Assembly (NCBI GenBank): GCA_002702985.1
Contig: PADI01000061.1
Span: forward strand, 9,374-42,371
Length of the DNA: 32,998 nt
Direction: 5' to 3'
From: Methanobacteriota archaeon
GTDB taxonomy: Archaea; Thermoplasmatota; Poseidoniia; Poseidoniales; Thalassarchaeaceae
The position numbers and the translations under genes were made by a program. Positions 32,400 through 32,998 of the stretch are shown here, piece after piece. Numbering within the stretch: the first letter of the stretch is position 1; each line of letters starts with the position of its first letter. Under the pieces are notes generated by a model. It did not search any database, was not told the origin of the DNA, and was given only the letters and a program-made list of their open reading frames with translations.

Positions 32400-32998
32400 A
32401 TGCAAAATATGAACAAAAAATTGAGTATGCTGATTGCACTGTTCATGGTGTTAATGGCTGCATCTGTAGGAGTATCTGCAGATGGTACTGACCCACTCGA
32501 CGGCTCCGATGGAGGCGCTGATTGGGACGGTGACGGTCTAACTAACGCTGAAGAACAGCAGCAAGGAACCGACATGACCAGAGCCGACACAGATGGCGAC
32601 GGACTACCAGATGGATGGGAGGTCAATCATGGCCTGAACCCTAATTCTGGTGGTGACGCCAATGCGGACCCTGACGGAGACGGACTGACGAACGCCCAAG
32701 AATATGCACGAGGAACTAATCCTAACAGTGCAGATACTGACGGCGACGGCAAGCCTGACTCTACTGACGCGTTCCCGAACGACCCTAACGACGGAGAATC
32801 TTCCGATCAGGATGGAGATGGCATCCCAGATGCTTACGATCCAGATTACCAAGATTCCGAGACAGGTAGTGGAAACGGCGGAACAAACGGCGGTGGAGAA
32901 TCCAACGATCAAGGTCAAGGCGAACAAGGTCAAGGCCAAGGTCAAGGCCAAGGTCAAGGCCAAGGTCAAGGCCAAGGTCAAGGCCAAGGTCAAGGCCA
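32400..32998 (+). CDS. secreted thrombospondin type 3-like calcium-binding repeat protein with Gly-Gln tract (3' end outside window)
   Basis: From the ATG at 32400 the frame stays open to the window edge (199 codons). A signal peptide (QNMNKKLSMLIALFMVLMAA) ends near VSA, about residue 27. Then come calcium-binding-type repeats DWDGDGLTNAEE, DTDGDGLPDGWE, DPDGDGLTNAQE, DTDGDGKPD and DQDGDGIPDAYD, with NPNSADTD-like spacers, as in thrombospondin type 3 repeats. After a Gly/Asn/Ser linker a QGQG tract runs off the end. The coding DNA is visibly GC-richer than its neighbours (about 58% in 32461-32520 by hand count). Role is probably structural or adhesive at the cell surface; a C-terminal anchor may follow outside the window. 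Confidence 0.85.
   Translation, partial: MQNMNKKLSMLIALFMVLMAASVGVSADGTDPLDGSDGGADWDGDGLTNAEEQQQGTDMTRADTDGDGLPDGWEVNHGLNPNSGGDANADPDGDGLTNAQEYARGTNPNSADTDGDGKPDSTDAFPNDPNDGESSDQDGDGIPDAYDPDYQDSETGSGNGGTNGGGESNDQGQGEQGQGQGQGQGQGQGQGQGQGQGQG
32925..32998 (+). repeat. perfect 12-bp tandem repeat coding for (Gln-Gly)n
   Basis: CAAGGTCAAGGC is repeated without change from 32925 to the window end, about six copies, continuing beyond it. Alternating GGT and GGC codons make the unit 12 bp and not 6 bp. Imperfect copies begin at about 32908. Such a repeat is prone to slippage and to assembly breaks. Confidence 0.9.

Noticed and set aside
32074-32439. Minus-strand open frame of 121 codons in the gene-free stretch
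   Set aside because: It crosses the signal-peptide start of the gene at 32400, has no SD, and its composition is not protein-like (Ser/Phe/Pro-rich throughout).
32604-32993. Minus-strand open frame of 129 codons rich in Leu-Thr-Ala-Leu repeats
   Set aside because: It is the complement of the calcium-repeat and Gly-Gln coding sequence; the repeat creates the open frame and there is no start signal.
32925-32998. Tandem repeat as a CRISPR array
   Set aside because: Copies are 12 bp, directly abutting with no spacers, and in frame within a coding sequence.

Overview
The window most likely comes from a planktonic euryarchaeon of the Marine Group II/III type (Poseidoniia). This placement rests on gene content and was not tested by a tree. 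Archaeal signs are DNA topoisomerase VI subunit B, GGTGA/GGAGG Shine-Dalgarno sites, an archaeal-type DHH phosphoesterase and a class II tRNA-Leu with encoded CCA. These are mixed with bacterial-style genes: RlmH, an RluA-family pseudouridine synthase, MaeB-type malic enzyme, lipoproteins with a clear lipobox, DDAH, and very large secreted proteins. The DNA is AT-rich apart from a locally GC-richer gene at the right edge. No insertion sequence, integrase, phage gene or CRISPR array was seen.

Layout. Positions 1-2162 (minus strand) hold rlmH followed by top6B, whose 3' end is cut by the window edge; three small hairpins lie between them. Positions 2242-4327 (plus) carry three small unknown genes, two of them membrane proteins, then a cobalamin adenosyltransferase. 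A Nudix hydrolase (minus), a DHH phosphoesterase (plus) and a four-helix membrane protein (minus) follow in alternating orientation. Positions 6398-10767 (plus) encode a 1156-residue protein ending in a PIN nuclease domain, closely followed by an RluA-family pseudouridine synthase. Positions 10783-15954 (minus) form a run: Asp-box lipoprotein, DUF3147-like membrane protein, DDAH, polytopic membrane protein, and M28 peptidase lipoprotein. Upstream of it lie tRNA-Leu(GAG) and malic enzyme, which is divergent from pyruvate kinase. Positions 20082-28589 encode a 2835-residue membrane-anchored surface protein with propeller-like repeats, FN3-like domains, a TM helix and a C-terminal EF-hand loop. 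Positions 28629-32053 are a p-aminobenzoate module (lyase plus a PabB-PabA fusion) and a zinc-ribbon membrane protein. After a 346-bp structured non-coding stretch, the window ends inside a secreted calcium-binding-repeat protein whose Gly-Gln tract is a perfect 12-bp tandem repeat.

How the genes fit together. Three functional themes can be read: rRNA/RNA maturation (RlmH, RluA-type synthase, PIN protein), the PEP-pyruvate-malate node (pyruvate kinase and malic enzyme back to back), and folding out of organic matter at the cell surface (M28 peptidase, Asp-box lipoprotein, giant anchored protein, TSP3-type protein), which suits a protein-degrading heterotroph. The points most worth follow-up are the PIN protein, the giant surface protein, the PabB-PabA domain order, the co-occurrence of RlmH and an RluA-type enzyme in an archaeon, and the structured leader before the last gene.
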